A stretch of 64,000 bases of DNA, taken from the NCBI RefSeq assembly GCF_900403705.1, contig NZ_OUNR01000018.1, positions 1 to 64,000 on the forward strand, written 5' to 3'. Under the pieces are notes generated by a model. That model searched no databases, was not told where the DNA came from, and saw only the letters and a program-made list of their open reading frames with translations. The position numbers and the translations under genes are program-made. Below, piece after piece: positions 18,901 to 26,551 of this stretch. This stretch comes from Nitrospira lenta. Its GTDB lineage: Bacteria; Nitrospirota; Nitrospiria; Nitrospirales; Nitrospiraceae. Position 1 is the stretch's first letter, and each line of letters opens with the position of its first letter.

Positions 18901-19137
18901 CTCATGACCGCATTGGTTGCGTTACTGGGATTGGTCCCGCTCGCCTTCGCCCACGGCATCGGCTCGGAGGTGCAGCGTCCGCTGGCTATTGTCGTCATCG
19001 GCGGACTGGTCAGCTCCACCTTGCTGACGTTGATCGTTCTGCCGATTCTCTATCGATGGCTAGAGGATCGACCCCAACAGGATACGCCGCCGACCGGCGT
19101 CCTTCCCGTCATCAAATCCGCCCATGGAGGACACTAG
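15979..19137 (+). CDS. heavy-metal-type RND efflux pump (CusA/CzcA family)
   Basis: A 1052-residue inner-membrane proton antiporter with the RND layout of 12 membrane helices and two large periplasmic domains. TM4 carries the proton relay as GMIVDGSVVVVENVYR (near residue 407), of the heavy-metal efflux type, with an extra A-I-A-I-G lead-in where CzcA-like zinc pumps have DFG. The periplasmic region reads VDELISGVRTEATVKLFG, so the position of a copper-relay Met of CusA (Met573) appears to be Glu; I infer that it is not a typical Cu/Ag pump. The actual substrate, monovalent or divalent, cannot be told. It closes the three-gene efflux operon. Confidence 0.93.
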   Translation: MVTRLLDISLRQRMLVVIFALMLGIGGLYSFRTIPIDAFPDVTSVLVQVVTKAPGLSPAEVERLVTYPIELQLTGVPALVEMRSLTKVGLSLVTIVFDDSMDTNLARQLVLERLIEVKEQLPPGTEPMLVPNSTGLGEVFQYYLDDARGPIQDQALAHQSLIDQRTIQDWIIRPQLKSTPEVIDVNSMGGFVKQYQVLVEPAMLRKYDLTLREVFDAVASNNANAGGNILEKHDEKYIVRGIGLIRSLEDVQRIVIKEAGGTPVFVGDVAQVLIDHAVRHGATVLNGEREVVTGIVLMLRGGNARDVVENIKARIDDIHRLHLLPDGLRIVPFYDRIELITSALNTVYKSLAEGVVLVVVVLVLFLGNLRSALIVVATLVLSPLATFIVMGQVGLTANLMSLGGLAIAIGMIVDGSVVVVENVYRHLSEPSSAATPRLELITRSVKEVGQPVVFGILIIILVFLPLLSLQGMEGKMFKPLAYTIMIALLTSLVLSLTLSPVLCSLMLKRGSEEDPWIVRLTKRLYAPSLRWALGHTRIVLTIAVGSLIGSLALFPLLGSEFIPILNEGSVAPQTIRLPSVSLPASIEIEKRMQQAMMEFPEVEMVVSKIGRTELGNDPQEPNESDPVVRLRPLDQWTTARTMPELMQKFRERLTRIPGATFLISQPIQQRVDELISGVRTEATVKLFGEDLEVLHSKAEEIAAQLNTVRGVRDIKIEQLFGQPYLTIDIDRGKIARHAINVSDVRDIISTAIGGEVATRVYEGQQRFELLVRFPEQYRNSAETISNILVTGRDGALVPLADLGSVRLEEGPGRISREKLQRYVSIGFNTMGRDIGSLVAEAQQKIATQVVLPAGYTVAWGGSFENMERAMGKLRLIVPITIGLIFLLLYSTFDSLRQAALIILNLPFAMIGGVVALWLTGEYLSVPASIGFINLFGVAVLNGIVLVSCMNALREEGATLDEAVMSGALLRLRPVLMTALVALLGLVPLAFAHGIGSEVQRPLAIVVIGGLVSSTLLTLIVLPILYRWLEDRPQQDTPPTGVLPVIKSAHGGH

Positions 19138-19215
19138 CCTCGGCGGCATCGCCTGCGCTCATCGGAACATCCACAGGCCTTCACATACCTTGCGCAGGCT
19201 GCTAGCATCCCTACC

Positions 19216-20337
19216 ATGAACATACTACCCACCCTACGGCAGGAATGGTTTCTCTTAGTGAGCGGCGGCACCTCGGCGGCCTTTCTTGTCTTCGGGCATC
19301 GGTGGCTGGCCGATCTCTCGCATCCGGCCTGGTTTACGCTCATGTTTGCGTGGCTCTTCACCGTCATCCTGCTGTCGGCCTTTGCCGTCGTCCGGCATGC
19401 CGAGAGCCTGGCCACGAAACTGGGAGAGCCGGGTGGGACGCTCATTCTGACGCTAGCCGTCACCGGGATTGAAGTCATGATGATCAGTGCCGTCATGCTG
19501 ACGGGCAAAGGCAATCCGTCCCTCGCGCGGGATGCGATGTTTGCCGTCGTGATGATCGCGCTCAACGGCATGGTGGGCTTTTCACTCTTGCTGGGAGGGT
19601 TGCGGTATCACGAACAAACCTACAATCTGCAAGGAGCGAACGCCTTCCTCGCGGTGATTATCCCCCTGGCCGTACTGAGCCTGGTCCTGCCAAATTTTAC
19701 TTTATCGTCGCCCGGGCCAACGTTGTCGGCGCGTCAATCGGTGTTTCTGATCATCATGTCGCTCGGCCTCTACGCCGTCTTCCTCGCCATGCAGATCTTC
19801 CGCCATCGCAACTACTTCATGGCGCCGATCTCGCCGGAGCCGGCTGAGGCCCCCTACTGGAAATGCTCGTCTGACGACCACGACCGCTCGGTTTCACAAC
19901 TGCTGTTGTTGTTGATCATGTATCTGCTGCCGGTCATCATCCTCGCTGGTCAAATCGCGGTCCCCATCACCCACGCCATCCACGAATTACACGCTCCGTC
20001 GGCCTTGGGCGGAGTACTCGTGTCCGTGCTGGTCTTGTCCCCGGAGTCGATGAGCGCGGTGCGCGCCGCGATGGGCAATCAGCTGCAACGCTCGGTGAAT
20101 CTTTTGCTGGGGTCGGTGCTGGCCAGCATCAGCCTGACGATTCCCGCCGTGTTGACCATCGGATTTGTCATGGACCAGACCATCATCCTCGGGCTCGATG
20201 CCGTCGGCATGACCCTGCTGCTCTTGACGCTGGGAATCAGCCTCCTGACCTTTGCCAGCGCCCGCACCAACGTCTTGCTCGGCGCGGTGCATCTGCTGCT
20301 CTTTCTTGCCTATGTCATGTTGATTTTCGAACGGTAA
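19216..20337 (+). CDS. cation/proton antiporter, ChaA-like (CaCA family)
   Basis: A 373-residue inner membrane protein with about 11 hydrophobic segments. Two inverted-repeat signature regions of the calcium/cation antiporter superfamily are visible: GTLILTLAVTGIEVMMIS near 75-95 and LVSVLVLSPESMSAVRAAMG near 260-280, each with a conserved Glu. Between them lies a hydrophilic loop (SPEPAEAPYWKCSSDDHD). Likely exchanges Ca2+, Na+ or K+ for H+. It follows the efflux operon by 78 bases and may share its regulation. Confidence 0.85.
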   Translation: MNILPTLRQEWFLLVSGGTSAAFLVFGHRWLADLSHPAWFTLMFAWLFTVILLSAFAVVRHAESLATKLGEPGGTLILTLAVTGIEVMMISAVMLTGKGNPSLARDAMFAVVMIALNGMVGFSLLLGGLRYHEQTYNLQGANAFLAVIIPLAVLSLVLPNFTLSSPGPTLSARQSVFLIIMSLGLYAVFLAMQIFRHRNYFMAPISPEPAEAPYWKCSSDDHDRSVSQLLLLLIMYLLPVIILAGQIAVPITHAIHELHAPSALGGVLVSVLVLSPESMSAVRAAMGNQLQRSVNLLLGSVLASISLTIPAVLTIGFVMDQTIILGLDAVGMTLLLLTLGISLLTFASARTNVLLGAVHLLLFLAYVMLIFER

Positions 20338-20395
20338 CAAACGGGCTTGCGATCTGACCAGGGTGCCGCAACCCTGACGGAGGAGGACGAAGAAG

Positions 20396-20719
20396 ATGGT
20401 GTCAATGGAGTGGATCTACCTCATCCTCGCGGGTCTGCTTGAAATGGGATGGGCGATCGGCCTGAAATACACGGAAGGCTTCTCGCGGCTATGGCCCAGC
20501 ATCGGGACGATCACGGCCATGATCGCCAGCTTTTACTTCCTATCGCAGGCACTGCGGACGATTCCGATCGGCACAGGCTACGCCGTATGGACCGGGATCG
20601 GCGCGGTAGGAACCGCGCTGCTCGGTATGGTCATCTTGGGGGAATCAGTCGCGCCCTTCAGGCTCGTGTCGCTTACACTGATCGTGCTGGGCATGATGGG
20701 ACTCAAGTTAAGCACATAA
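20396..20719 (+). CDS. sugE: small multidrug resistance family exporter, SugE/Gdx type
   Basis: A four-helix 107-residue inner membrane protein. The essential Glu is at 16 ([19 protein letters not shown]), and the WAxGLKYTxGF context is that of SugE/Gdx guanidinium exporters and not of EmrE-type drug pumps. It functions as a dual-topology dimer in known members. GGAGGAGG lies before the ATG; a second ATG three codons on is possible. The 58-base leader has a 6-bp hairpin (CAGGGT/ACCCTG); see the rejected list for the riboswitch question. Confidence 0.88.
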   Translation: MVSMEWIYLILAGLLEMGWAIGLKYTEGFSRLWPSIGTITAMIASFYFLSQALRTIPIGTGYAVWTGIGAVGTALLGMVILGESVAPFRLVSLTLIVLGMMGLKLST

Positions 20720-21245
20720 TCGGCCCGTCAGATCAAACCGCCTTCACCACCGGCTCACTCACACTGGCACTACACGCCTGACAGCCCGCTTCCCATCCGA
20801 GCTAGGGCATTCTTCTATCCATCTGCGGGATTCGCCTAGTTCATCAACCCAGACCCACTTGTTACTCTACAGTGAGTATCGTCTGCCAGAATGCAGGCTG
20901 GCTCGCAACAGGGGAGCCATATACGGGTGTGGTCCGTCTCACAGCGGACAGCTTTGCCCGTCTCCGTGCGGTGGGCGCTCCCGTACAGGTTGACCGGAGT
21001 GAAGGGCTTCACCGCCAATGCTTCACTGGCCAGACAACAATCACCCGCATATCGGTCCGGCGAGGAGGGCTGTCCGGAAGAATATCTCCAGGCGATCAAG
21101 GCATTAATCACACCGTCGTGGCGTCACTCGTTCGGGGCCTAGAGCGGCACAGGCGTTGCTTCTTTAATACGACGATCCTGGGCTTCCACGATTGATTCCA
21201 TCCCGAGTGCCCGCGTGGCCGCCCAAACGGACAGGGAGGAAGAAC
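20720..21245. other. 526-base gap with no supported gene
   Basis: Overlapping reading frames exist on the + strand (20872-21195 and 20891-21142) but none has a ribosome binding site or a recognisable domain, and they overlap in different frames. The segment lies between sugE and the glycosyltransferase. It may hold the promoter of the latter; I could not pick one with confidence. Confidence 0.4.
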
Positions 21246-22484
21246 ATGTCGGACTTTCATCAAAACGGCGTGGTGACCGTACTCCATCGGCTCGGCAAAC
21301 CGAATCTCGATCAACTTGAGGCGGAACTCCAGCGGCACGCATCGACGAATCCGATTGCCCTGATCCTCCCGTCCCTCTATTCGGAGCTTCAGCGACCGGC
21401 GCTCAGAAAGATCGTCGAGACGCTGACCGAGGTGCGCTATGTGAATGAGATCGTCATCTCTCTGGATCGAGCTTCGGCGCGGGAGTTCCGCCTGGCCAAG
21501 GAATACTTTTCGATCCTCCCGCAGCGCGTCCGGGTGATCTGGAACGACGGGAATCGTATTCAGCACATCTTGAAGCGCCTGACCGACAATGCCATTGATG
21601 TCGGCTTGGCCGGCAAAGGGCGCGGCTGCTGGACCGCATTCGGATATATACTCGCCCGCCACCAAAGCAAAGTGCTCGCTCTGCACGATTGCGATATTGT
21701 GAGCTACGACCGGCAGTACCTCGCCCGGCTGTGCTATCCCATCGCCAATCCCAATCTCGGATATGAATTCGCCAAAGGCTACTACAGCCGGATTACCGAC
21801 CGCCTTCATGGCCGCGTGACCAGGCTCTTCATGACTCCCCTTCTACGCAGCCTTCAACAGCTGGTCGGCACGCATCCCCTCCTGACCTTCCTAGATAGTT
21901 TCCGCTATCCGCTGGCCGGTGAATTCGCCATGGTCAGCGATCTCGCCTGGATCAATCGTATTCCGGGAGATTGGGGTCTCGAAGTGGGGGTCCTTGCCGA
22001 GGTATATCGCAACTGTGCGCTCCGCCGCGTCTGCCAGGTCGACATCGCCGACGCCTACGAACATAAACACCAGGAACTCTCAGCGGACAATCCCGGTGCC
22101 GGCCTGTTAAAGATGTCGACCGACATTACCAAAGCCCTCTTCAGAAACCTGGCCAGCGACGGGGTCATCCTCTCCGACAGCCTGCTGAAGACACTGCGAG
22201 CCACATACCTCCAAGCCGCGCACGATGCGATCAGCCGCTACGAAAACGACGCGATGATTAACTCGCTCCAGTTCGATCGCCACCAGGAACGCACTGCCGT
22301 AGAAGTGTTTCTCAAAGGCATGAAGCTCGCCACACAGAGTTTCATTGAAGATCCTCTGGGCGTCCCCATGATTTCCAATTGGAGCCGCGTCGTGGCCGCC
22401 GTCCCTGATGTCTTCGGGCTCTTGATCGATGCGGTCGAGAGTGACCATGAGTGGGAACCGGCCAGCGAGTTGGCCCCTACATAG
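21246..22484 (+). CDS. GT81-like glucosyl-3-phosphoglycerate (or mannosyl-3-phosphoglycerate) synthase
   Basis: Transfers a sugar from an NDP-sugar to 3-phosphoglycerate in the cytoplasm, the first step to the compatible solutes glucosylglycerate or mannosylglycerate. Seen: the GT-A fold opening (IALILPSLYSELQ), a GKGRGCWTAFGYILA nucleotide-binding segment, the HDCDI metal motif (DxD-like), and YPIANPNLGYEFAKGYYSR, which is the signature region of the GpgS group as I remember it. Start ATG at 21246 follows GGGAGGAAG. The HAD phosphatase 392 bases downstream would supply the second step, which supports the assignment. Sugar specificity is open. Confidence 0.75.
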   Translation: MSDFHQNGVVTVLHRLGKPNLDQLEAELQRHASTNPIALILPSLYSELQRPALRKIVETLTEVRYVNEIVISLDRASAREFRLAKEYFSILPQRVRVIWNDGNRIQHILKRLTDNAIDVGLAGKGRGCWTAFGYILARHQSKVLALHDCDIVSYDRQYLARLCYPIANPNLGYEFAKGYYSRITDRLHGRVTRLFMTPLLRSLQQLVGTHPLLTFLDSFRYPLAGEFAMVSDLAWINRIPGDWGLEVGVLAEVYRNCALRRVCQVDIADAYEHKHQELSADNPGAGLLKMSTDITKALFRNLASDGVILSDSLLKTLRATYLQAAHDAISRYENDAMINSLQFDRHQERTAVEVFLKGMKLATQSFIEDPLGVPMISNWSRVVAAVPDVFGLLIDAVESDHEWEPASELAPT

Positions 22485-22692
22485 CATGACTACCCACTCG
22501 CAAGAATCTCGCACCCTATTCACCTGATGCCCATGCCGAATTCGACCATCACCCCCTTGGCAGCCTGGACTGAACGCTCCAGTCTGCGCAGAGAGGGACT
22601 CAATCTCCAATCTCTGGGCCGGACGTTTGAGCCTTGGAAAGCGGATCGCGTGACACGATAGCCCTAACGCATCAGAAATAAAGGAGAGCATC

Positions 22693-22788
22693 ATGGCATC
22701 ACCATGGATTAAGGCATTACTCGAACCCGTATCCATCCTCGTCCGGCAAACACTGGCCATCGTTCCCACCGGACAATCCAGTTGCTGA
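22693..22788 (+). CDS. possible 31-residue peptide
   Basis: A short frame with ATG, stop and a strong Shine-Dalgarno (AAAGGAGA, six to seven bases upstream), in the 392-base gap between the synthase and phosphatase genes. The peptide begins MASPWIKALLEPVSILV and has no known family. It may be a translated leader, or the start of a decayed gene. The remainder of the gap shows nothing else. Confidence 0.28.
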   Translation: MASPWIKALLEPVSILVRQTLAIVPTGQSSC

Positions 22789-22876
22789 GCGCCGCCATGA
22801 CAGCGCTGGCGTTCAGATTGAGAAGCACAGACCTCGCACAGTCATGGCTTGACGGCTCCGTTACACGGACCGAGTC

Positions 22877-23743
22877 ATGATAATGTTCACCACCATTGAG
22901 GCCCCCATGCATCCTCCCTACCTTGTCTTTACCGACCTGGATGGCTGCCTTCTCGACAGCCAAACCTATTCGTTCGAGGCGGCTCGACCGGCTCTCGAAC
23001 GGCTCCAGGAAAACCAGATTCCCGTCGTCCTGGTCTCCAGCAAAACGCGGGCGGAAATCGAACCGCTTCGGCAGCAACTCAATCACCAGGGCCCCTTCAT
23101 CGTTGAAAACGGCGGGGCCGTATTCGTGCCGCTCGGCACGTTCGGATTCTCGATCACGCAGGCGCGACGCCGGGAAACCTACCACGTCATCGAGTTCGGA
23201 ACGCCCTACGCCATGCTGCGCGACGTCCTCAAGCAAATCGAGGACGCCGTCGGAACGCCGCTCCTAGGATTCGGGGATCTTTCCAGCGAGGAGATTATGG
23301 AGCTGACCGGGTTATCCCGGGAGGCCGCGATCCTGGCCAAGCTTCGCGAATATGACGAGCCCTACCTGGTGCAAGGTCCCGCCACGATTGCCGCAGAGGT
23401 GTGCCGTCAGATCGTCATGCGCGGATTACAATGGACGAAGGGCGGGCGTTTTTTTCATCTGACCGGAATGAACAACAAAGGTCAGGCCGCCTTGAAACTC
23501 CTCCAATATTACAAACGCCAATGGAATTTGGATGGGCCGTTCGGCAAGGTTGAAACGGTAGGGATCGGGGACAGCCTGAACGACCTCCCGCTCCTGCTTG
23601 CGGTGGATCATCCGGTGCTGGTGCAGAAATCGGACGGGACATACGATCGGGACATCGATGTTCCGCAGCTGATTCATGCCCCGGGCATCGGACCGATCGG
23701 ATGGAATCACGCCATTCTGCATCTGCTGCAGCTGGTCGCCTAG
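22877..23743 (+). CDS. HAD-IIB phosphatase, mannosyl-3-phosphoglycerate phosphatase type
   Basis: Probably removes phosphate from glucosyl- or mannosyl-3-phosphoglycerate. HAD motif I is LVFTDLDGCLLDS with nucleophile Asp in DLD (about residue 16-18), motif II is VLVSSKTR, the C2-type cap spans about 85-190, and motif IV is GIGDSLNDLPLL near 237. The ENGG and WTKGGRFFHLTG segments are typical of MpgP/YedP proteins. Start at 22877 or at the internal ATG at 22907, which has GAGG before it. Pairs with the GT81-like gene upstream. Confidence 0.82.
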   Translation: MIMFTTIEAPMHPPYLVFTDLDGCLLDSQTYSFEAARPALERLQENQIPVVLVSSKTRAEIEPLRQQLNHQGPFIVENGGAVFVPLGTFGFSITQARRRETYHVIEFGTPYAMLRDVLKQIEDAVGTPLLGFGDLSSEEIMELTGLSREAAILAKLREYDEPYLVQGPATIAAEVCRQIVMRGLQWTKGGRFFHLTGMNNKGQAALKLLQYYKRQWNLDGPFGKVETVGIGDSLNDLPLLLAVDHPVLVQKSDGTYDRDIDVPQLIHAPGIGPIGWNHAILHLLQLVA

Positions 23744-23780
23744 CGGAGGCGAAGGCCCCCTCTGAATCAGCGGGCCTACG

Positions 23781-23975
23781 TCAAGCGGGTTTCTTCGACG
23801 CAAACACCGCGGCATCACAGGAAAGGTATTTGATCTGCTTGATCGGAACCAAGATCATTTCCCGCGGCGACTCCAAATAAATAAACTCCTGGTCTTCCGA
23901 CAATCGATGACTGACTGCATCTTTGATCAGCAATTCCTGATTGTCCACAAACATGACTTTCACCCAATACTGCAC
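23781..23975 (-). CDS. small conserved-looking protein of unknown function
   Basis: A 64-residue soluble protein, mostly beta by appearance (QYWVKVMFVDNQELLIKD, EFIYLESPREMILVPIKQIKYLS). The GTG at 23975 is chosen because AAGGAG sits six bases before it; a TTG two codons upstream would leave no spacing. The pattern of a short strand-rich protein ending in a PIKQIKYL strand recalls small PilZ- or LSm-like modules, but I do not assign it. Confidence 0.55.
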   Translation of the reverse strand: MQYWVKVMFVDNQELLIKDAVSHRLSEDQEFIYLESPREMILVPIKQIKYLSCDAAVFASKKPA

Positions 23976-24143
23976 GATCAACTCCTTCCTAGAAAAAGCC
24001 GGACGACCCGGCCGCCACCCGCTCCATTGAAAGCCAGCGGATTATACTGATCCGTTCAAGACGGTGGCAACTTGCCAGCCATAGCCGCTCATGGGTAGAG
24101 TACCGGTCTATACATAAGCTCCCCTGTCTTCGAGAAAGGTCTG

Positions 24144-24653
24144 ATGGCCAACTCATTTCGAATCGGCGGATTGACGGCGCTCTTGCTCGCCGGCCTCACG
24201 ATGTCTCCTACTCTGAGCGACGCGCAGGTGATGGGAGATGAGGCTGAATTGGGCCGGCTTCAGTCAAAAGCCGAAGAGGCGATCGGGAATGACGATGCGG
24301 ACGGGGCCGCGATGATGATGGGTCGAGCCGCATTGCTCGCCGCGCAGCTCGGAAAGAGGGAGGCCGGATCGAAGACGGCCTTCCGCAAGAGCCAGGAAGC
24401 ACTCTTCCGATCGCAGGAACACACCTACCGGGCCATGGCACTCTTTCGACGAGCCGGCGGTCAATTGCCGGCGTCCTCGGGTGTCTGCGGCAGCCTGGCC
24501 CTCGCCCGCACGAGCCTCGGCCATGTCACCGAGCTAGATTCGTCCGCTCCGCAAGACACTCGCCTCCTTGAGGAGGACACGCGTCTTCGCGCATCTGCGG
24601 ACACCTGGAGGCAGGTGGTCGACTCCATAATCGCCGAATACCACTGTCTCTAA
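24144..24653 (+). CDS. exported helical protein of unknown function
   Basis: A 169-residue protein with a Sec signal peptide (cleavage expected after SDAQ or nearby, residue 28). The mature part is helical and Ala/Glu-rich, with an internal stretch ALLAAQLGKREAGSKTAFRKSQEALFRSQEHTY split by charged residues, and two Cys (GVCGS and the C-terminal YHCL). Expected location is the periplasm. No family recognised; stands alone between opposite-strand genes. Confidence 0.55.
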   Translation: MANSFRIGGLTALLLAGLTMSPTLSDAQVMGDEAELGRLQSKAEEAIGNDDADGAAMMMGRAALLAAQLGKREAGSKTAFRKSQEALFRSQEHTYRAMALFRRAGGQLPASSGVCGSLALARTSLGHVTELDSSAPQDTRLLEEDTRLRASADTWRQVVDSIIAEYHCL

Positions 24654-24668
24654 CCGCACACTCCGCCG

Positions 24669-25112
24669 CTAGTCGTCTTCCGGATTGATGATATGCAAGC
24701 CCGCGGTCTTTGACGCCGCCAACAGCTGAGAGTCGGCGCTCACGATCGTCAGTCGCAACGGCTTCAACTCCAGCGCCAACGCCAGATGCATGACCTGGGT
24801 CGCCCGAAGAAAGGGATATTCCAGGACCAGCTCCTTGGTAGCCAGATACGTCCCCATTGTCGGCGCGATAAATTCAAAGAGCCCGGCTTTCGATTCCAGC
24901 TCAAATTTATACAACACCGAATAACAATCGTCCCGGGTGATTTCTCCCTGCTGAGCTCGATTGGACAGCGTGGCGTAAAAGTCCGTGACCGTCCAGGTCG
25001 GCAGAATGGCGACTTTCCCGCGCTTGACCATCAACTTGTTGACGACGCGAGTGCCTCGTTCCATGCTGTAGCGTTTCACGAGCGCGGTGGAATCAAAATA
25101 GTAGTATGGCAT
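24669..25112 (-). CDS. PIN-domain protein, VapC-like, with one altered catalytic acid
   Basis: A 147-residue PIN-fold protein, the family of VapC RNases. D7 (YYFDSTALVKRY), D44 (in the place of the usual Glu) and D127 (IVSADSQLL) are kept, but the family's third acid, normally in a RAxDAxHLA motif, is Gln106 here (RATQVMHLA). Activity may be reduced or lost. It starts 4 bases after the small basic gene at 25117, an arrangement like an antitoxin-toxin pair, and sits at the end of an operon of envelope lipoproteins. Confidence 0.8.
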   Translation of the reverse strand: MPYYYFDSTALVKRYSMERGTRVVNKLMVKRGKVAILPTWTVTDFYATLSNRAQQGEITRDDCYSVLYKFELESKAGLFEFIAPTMGTYLATKELVLEYPFLRATQVMHLALALELKPLRLTIVSADSQLLAASKTAGLHIINPEDD

Positions 25113-25116
25113 CCTG

Positions 25117-25386
25117 TCACACCCTCCCCTTCATGATCAGGGCGGCCAGGGGCCCTTGGAGTTTTGAAAGTCGGTCTTGCAGCTCGTCCAGCGGCACTTC
25201 CTCATATCCCTGCTTGCGCAGCGTATCGGCAAGATTGCCTTGATTGAACGATGCGGTGTCGTCCTTCAGCCGGTCGCCCAGCTTGCGCTTGGCCAATCGG
25301 CTCGACAGTTTCCGTCCGGGCTTCGTCAGCCCGCGTCCGCGGCTCCGTGGGGCGCGGCCCATCGATTTCTCTGTAGACTGTGTCAC
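25117..25386 (-). CDS. small basic protein, possible antitoxin partner of the PIN protein
   Basis: An 89-residue protein: a Lys/Arg-rich N-terminal half (GRAPRSRGRGLTKPGRKL) and a helical acidic C-terminal half (LADTLRKQGYEEVPLDELQDRLSKL). The GTG at 25386 is preferred: it lies 19 bases after the preceding lipoprotein stop and has GGAGG upstream. A longer frame reading back into that gene is not believable. It is directly before the PIN gene and may be its antitoxin, though no HTH, AbrB or RHH motif is clear. Confidence 0.55.
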   Translation of the reverse strand: MTQSTEKSMGRAPRSRGRGLTKPGRKLSSRLAKRKLGDRLKDDTASFNQGNLADTLRKQGYEEVPLDELQDRLSKLQGPLAALIMKGRV

Positions 25387-25405
25387 AGTACTGGTGTCCT
25401 CCTCG

Positions 25406-26551
25406 TTAAAATGGGCGCGGGCTCGACAACGCCGGATTCGCCGGTGTGGATTCTCTCGGGCACCCGGCCGGCGACGACGCCTGAACCGGCAATGACGCCT
25501 CTCCAAATACATGAGATGCGATTGCTTTGGCAAGGTCTGACGAAAATTCCTGTTGAATAACCCGTAGGGCTTTCGCAGTGGCTTCGCGATCGGACAGGTG
25601 CCCTTCCTTCCCGCCGCGCGAGACCACGCCGACCACGCGCTGCGTCGCGGACTCTACGACATCAAAGTCGCTGCACCACCGCACATATTTAAATTGCGGA
25701 TCGCGCACATCGATCGGCCAGATATGGACCGTCCCGCGCACCAGCAGTTCACTGCCGGCCCGTTGGGTGGTCACGTGCAATCCCTCACGAATGAGCCCTT
25801 CCGTGAGCGCACCTTGGATCGGCTCAGCATGATCCCCTGTCACCTCAACCGCCAGCACCAGGTTCGTCGAAAGAAATTGATCCAGTTCATTCGACAATTC
25901 ATTCACCCGATACGCCGCCGAAGTCCCCTGGCCGGAAGAACGAATGACGCGCAGATCCGCATTGTACGCGTCACGCATCACAAGATTCCGTGTGGCACGC
26001 CGAAGGTCCCGCACTTTCGTCAATTTGTCGGTGGTCTGCCTCGCTTCGAGCAGGTCGGTTTCAATCATCCGATCCAGCTCGCGCATCTTGTCCATCATCG
26101 CCGCTTCGCCTTGGCCGCGATGCATCCCCGCCAAGGCATAGTGCATCCCCTGATGCCGGTCGTACCAGGTATCCAGGATCTTCACGTTTTCGAGCACTTT
26201 ATCGGTTGAGACGTTGGTCACCTGATCCAGCGTCAATCGCCGTTCCGTATTGGTGCTTCCGCGATGTTCGACCAGTAAGTAGGACTCCCAGTCCTTGGCC
26301 TGCGCCGCGACCTCAGCCTTAAAAATTCTGGCGACTGCCGCATAGGCCTGATCGGTTGCCGCACTCTTGTTGGCCGCCTGGCCCTGCCCCAGCAGATATT
26401 GGCTCGACGAAAATTCACCCGTCGCTCCGTCTACCCAGGCCGGCTTCGACGTTCCTCCAAACCACGTGCACCCCGAGAGGGCTAGGCCGCCGATGAACAG
26501 CATGACCAGCGGCAACACGACCACACCCCTCAGGCCGGCCGGGGTCTTCAT
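25406..26551 (-). CDS. LPP20-family outer membrane lipoprotein, long form
   Basis: Exported lipoprotein with lipobox LALSGC, Cys at 28. The LPP20 domain follows at about 35-130 (KPAWVDGATGEFSSSQYLLGQGQAANKSAATDQAYAA is split here only in part: the P-x-W-V and YLLGxGxA elements are the marks). The next 220 residues look like a second globular domain with GTVHIWPIDVRDP. It overlaps the COG3014 gene upstream by 4 bases. Such genes are found with LpoB and COG3014 in many Gram-negatives; the joint role in the envelope is not established. Confidence 0.8.
   Translation of the reverse strand: MKTPAGLRGVVVLPLVMLFIGGLALSGCTWFGGTSKPAWVDGATGEFSSSQYLLGQGQAANKSAATDQAYAAVARIFKAEVAAQAKDWESYLLVEHRGSTNTERRLTLDQVTNVSTDKVLENVKILDTWYDRHQGMHYALAGMHRGQGEAAMMDKMRELDRMIETDLLEARQTTDKLTKVRDLRRATRNLVMRDAYNADLRVIRSSGQGTSAAYRVNELSNELDQFLSTNLVLAVEVTGDHAEPIQGALTEGLIREGLHVTTQRAGSELLVRGTVHIWPIDVRDPQFKYVRWCSDFDVVESATQRVVGVVSRGGKEGHLSDREATAKALRVIQQEFSSDLAKAIASHVFGEASLPVQASSPAGCPRESTPANPALSSPRPF

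Noticed and set aside
20338-20395. Guanidine riboswitch in the sugE leader
   Set aside because: The 58-base leader has a CAGGGT/ACCCTG hairpin and ACGG/ACGA elements, but neither the two ACGR tetraloops of class II nor the CCGGACGAGGUG block of class III is present.
20891-21142. 83-residue frame in the gap after sugE
   Set aside because: No ribosome binding site or domain, and a competing frame of similar length covers the same bases.
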